Origin: Opitutia bacterium
GTDB taxonomy: Bacteria; Verrucomicrobiota; Verrucomicrobiia; Opitutales; Coraliomargaritaceae
Length of the DNA stretch: 5,959 nt
Direction: 5' to 3'
NCBI GenBank assembly: GCA_018663485.1
Contig: JABJQI010000015.1
Span: 1 to 5,959, forward strand
In this document: positions 3,998 to 5,959 of the stretch, one piece after another
Position numbering within the stretch: the first letter of the stretch is position 1
How the letters are laid out: every line of letters begins with the position of its first letter
The notes under the pieces: generated by a model
The model's database searches: none
What the model was told of the DNA's origin: nothing
Seen by the model: the letters and a program-made list of their open reading frames with translations, nothing else
Position numbers and translations under genes: made by a program

Positions 3998-5860
3998 ATG
4001 CATAAAACAACAAATACATTACGCCGAGCGTCCGCCCTAGGACTCGCGCTTACCTGTGCCACCGCCGAGTTGCGCGCCGAAGAGATTGCGGCCGACGCTA
4101 CTACCAGCCAAGACCTAGTGCCTTATGTGGTGGTTGCTACCCGCACACCATTGACGCTGGACCGTGTTTCACCATCAGTTTCTTATATCTCTGCTGAAGA
4201 GATGGAGTTTTGGCAGGATCGGACATTGACGGACGTGCTCAAGCGTGAGACCGGTGTGACCATTCGTAGCAATGGTGCTTATGGGGCAGTGAGTTCGGTA
4301 TTTACTCGCGGTACAAATAGCAATCACACTAGTTATTTTCTGGATGGCCGTCGTCTACCAATAGCCTTCAGTGGGCAGTTCAATGCCGAGTCGATTGGGC
4401 TTAATAATTTAGAGAGTGTACAGTTCCAAAAAGGTGCCTCTACCGTGAACTATGGTTCGAGCGGAATCGGAGGGGTGCTTGATTTGCAGTCCAAGCGTGT
4501 GTTGGGCGAGGATGTGAATTCGGTAAGTTTGGAAACTGAGGTCGGCTCGAATGATTCGTATCGCGGTGCGGTTTCTACTTTGGTCTCTAATGAGAATTGG
4601 GCTATGAGCCTTGGTGTTTCAGCGTTCAATACCGACAACGAACGTGATAACGATTCAGCCGAGGAGCATTCGCTTCATTCACGTTTCGACTATTTGCTTG
4701 CAGATGATTTAACCTTTGAGCTCCTCGGCCAATACACCGAGGTGGAAAAGGATGTCCCTGGTTCGGCGGGCTTTCCTAGCCCAGAGGCATGGACCGAAAA
4801 CCAATATTGGATGCTGTCCCCTGGCCTATGTTATGTAACAGATGAGATGAACATGCATCTTTTCTATGCTCGCAGCGTGAGTAAACTTGAAGGTAAAGGC
4901 CCACTCAGTGTCACGGATGACGAGATTAACTCTGACGAAATCAGCCTACAAGTGGATTACACAATTTTCGACGCGCTTTTGCTTACTAGTGGGGCGCTCT
5001 ACAGAAACGATGAGTTAAAGCGCAATTCAACTGGCTATTCGAATAATGTCTCTCAGTTCGGCGGCTTTCTCCAAGCTGTGTGGCAATTGAATGAACGGAT
5101 CGAACTTCGTGCGGGTGTGCGTGGCGACAATTACAGCGATTACGATGAGTCGCTGTCTGGTAATTTTGAAGTAATCTATAATATTCTAGAATGGAATGCG
5201 TCAGTATTTGCGAAGGTCTCAAATTCATACGCACCACCAAGGCCTAATGACTTGGCCTACGATTACGACACCAGCACTCCGATCAACCCTGAGGAGGGCG
5301 TTTCTTACGATTTTGGATACCGCCAGCAATTGTTGGAGGGCCAGTTAGAATGGTCCGCCGTTTATTTTTACAACGCTATTAATGATTTGATCGATTTTAA
5401 TTACCTAGGTTTTATTGATGGTGATTACCGTTATGATGTTTACAACATTACGGAAGCCGAGACCCAAGGGGTCGAGTTGAGTGTGGACTATACGCCGGTA
5501 GGTTACATGAGCTTTGGTGCTGGCTACACTTACCTAGACACCGAGGACAAGAATGCCGGTAGACGTTTGCTTCGTCGCCCACGTCACACGGTTCAAGTCT
5601 CTACTTCAATTGATTTTTCTGATGCGATTCGTGTGGGGCTTTCCGGGACAGGCTATCATGACAGCCCTGACGCAGGTGGTAAAGGCGACGACTACTTTCT
5701 CGTTGATTGTGTTGTAAACTGGCAGATTACAAAAGATTTGTCCTTGTTTGGTCGTGTGGATAACCTTTTTGACAAGAAATATAATGTCGTGGGTGTTGGC
5801 GATTCTGCTTATCCTGCGCTCGGTCGTGCCGCGTATGTCGGCGCTCGTTTGAGTTTCTAA
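3998..5860 (+). CDS. TonB-dependent outer-membrane receptor (BtuB/siderophore-receptor type)
   Basis: Energised outer-membrane importer of a metal chelate, working with TonB-ExbB-ExbD. From the ATG at 3998 it has 620 residues. A signal peptide (basic MHKTTNTLRR, hydrophobic ASALGLALTCATA, probable cleavage after ELRA near residue 27) is followed by a TonB-box-like LVPYVVVATRTP near 40-51. The plug spans about 55-168 and includes TDVLKRETGV, FTRGTNSNHTSYFLDGRRLP, and GASTVNYGSSGIGGVLDLQSK. The barrel includes NITEAETQGVELSVDYTP, FGRVDNLFDKKYNVVG and YPALGRAAYVGARLSF with terminal Phe. The frame is also open from ATG 3929, but that segment carries a Fur box and would bury the signal peptide. 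Two Fur-like boxes suggest iron-limited expression, so a siderophore or haem ligand is more likely than cobalamin despite the BtuB-like sequence. The exact ligand is unknown. Confidence 0.93.
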   Translation: MHKTTNTLRRASALGLALTCATAELRAEEIAADATTSQDLVPYVVVATRTPLTLDRVSPSVSYISAEEMEFWQDRTLTDVLKRETGVTIRSNGAYGAVSSVFTRGTNSNHTSYFLDGRRLPIAFSGQFNAESIGLNNLESVQFQKGASTVNYGSSGIGGVLDLQSKRVLGEDVNSVSLETEVGSNDSYRGAVSTLVSNENWAMSLGVSAFNTDNERDNDSAEEHSLHSRFDYLLADDLTFELLGQYTEVEKDVPGSAGFPSPEAWTENQYWMLSPGLCYVTDEMNMHLFYARSVSKLEGKGPLSVTDDEINSDEISLQVDYTIFDALLLTSGALYRNDELKRNSTGYSNNVSQFGGFLQAVWQLNERIELRAGVRGDNYSDYDESLSGNFEVIYNILEWNASVFAKVSNSYAPPRPNDLAYDYDTSTPINPEEGVSYDFGYRQQLLEGQLEWSAVYFYNAINDLIDFNYLGFIDGDYRYDVYNITEAETQGVELSVDYTPVGYMSFGAGYTYLDTEDKNAGRRLLRRPRHTVQVSTSIDFSDAIRVGLSGTGYHDSPDAGGKGDDYFLVDCVVNWQITKDLSLFGRVDNLFDKKYNVVGVGDSAYPALGRAAYVGARLSF

Positions 5861-5883
5861 TCTTTTCTTGTTTAGAAAATAAT

Positions 5884-5930
5884 GGCAGGCTGTTGCTTCC
5901 TTTCGGGGAAAGTGGAAGTCTGCCTTTTTT
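5884..5930 (+). terminator. Rho-independent terminator after TonB-dependent receptor
   Basis: The outer stem GGCAGG (5884-5889) / TCTGCC (5919-5924) and inner stem CTTCC (5896-5900) / GGAAG (5914-5918) are capped by a TTTC-GGG-GAAA apex and followed by six T (5925-5930). It starts 23 bases after the receptor stop codon. A 6-base bulge separates the stems on the 5' side. The remaining 29 bases of the window hold nothing I can identify. Confidence 0.8.
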
Positions 5931-5959
5931 GTTTCAGACCTTTTTTGCTGCAGCAGCGA

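Noticed and set aside
4450..5240. Minus-strand frames of 62 and 84 codons inside the receptor gene
   Set aside because: They are antisense to a gene with unambiguous TonB-dependent receptor motifs and show no features of their own.

Overview
This window looks like a moderately GC-rich, Gram-negative bacterial chromosome. A TonB-dependent outer-membrane receptor and the C-terminal relic of a second beta-barrel protein show that the cell has an outer membrane. A SMUG1-type uracil-DNA glycosylase, an Rdx (SelW-like) protein and intergenic GGGCGACTCGCCC palindromes would suit a Verrucomicrobiota/Opitutae relative such as the Coraliomargarita group. That placement is inference; no marker gene in the window settles it.

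Bases 2-2431 hold a tightly packed plus-strand operon. It starts with the 3' two thirds of folP (dihydropteroate synthase), then folB (dihydroneopterin aldolase) and folK (HPPK). These are consecutive steps of folate synthesis, and their ends overlap by 8-10 bp. They are followed by a small CxxC Rdx-family protein and a family-3 (SMUG1-like) uracil-DNA glycosylase. A uracil-repair enzyme behind folate genes is metabolically suggestive, because folate shortage starves thymidylate synthesis and raises uracil in DNA.

Bases 2432-3113 contain no intact gene. They hold a four-copy palindrome array with an exact 40-bp period. Next, on the minus strand, come a terminator and the last 34 codons of an outer-membrane beta-barrel gene, and then about 240 bp of unrecognised sequence. 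At 3151-3546 lies panD (aspartate 1-decarboxylase). It has a perfect -35 hexamer placed so that the mRNA would begin at or next to the start codon, and a strong terminator follows it.

Bases 3597-3928 carry another imperfect hairpin, a two-palindrome version of the same repeat with the same 40-bp spacing, and then two Fur-box-like operators around an AT-rich promoter region. These precede a complete TonB-dependent receptor (3998-5860, BtuB/siderophore-receptor type) that ends in its own terminator. The operators point to control by iron.

The most unusual part is the palindrome family. Both arrays share end structures and centre spacing, and they bracket panD as inverted copies. The internal palindromes of the longer array are hybrids, which suggests growth by unequal exchange inside the palindrome.
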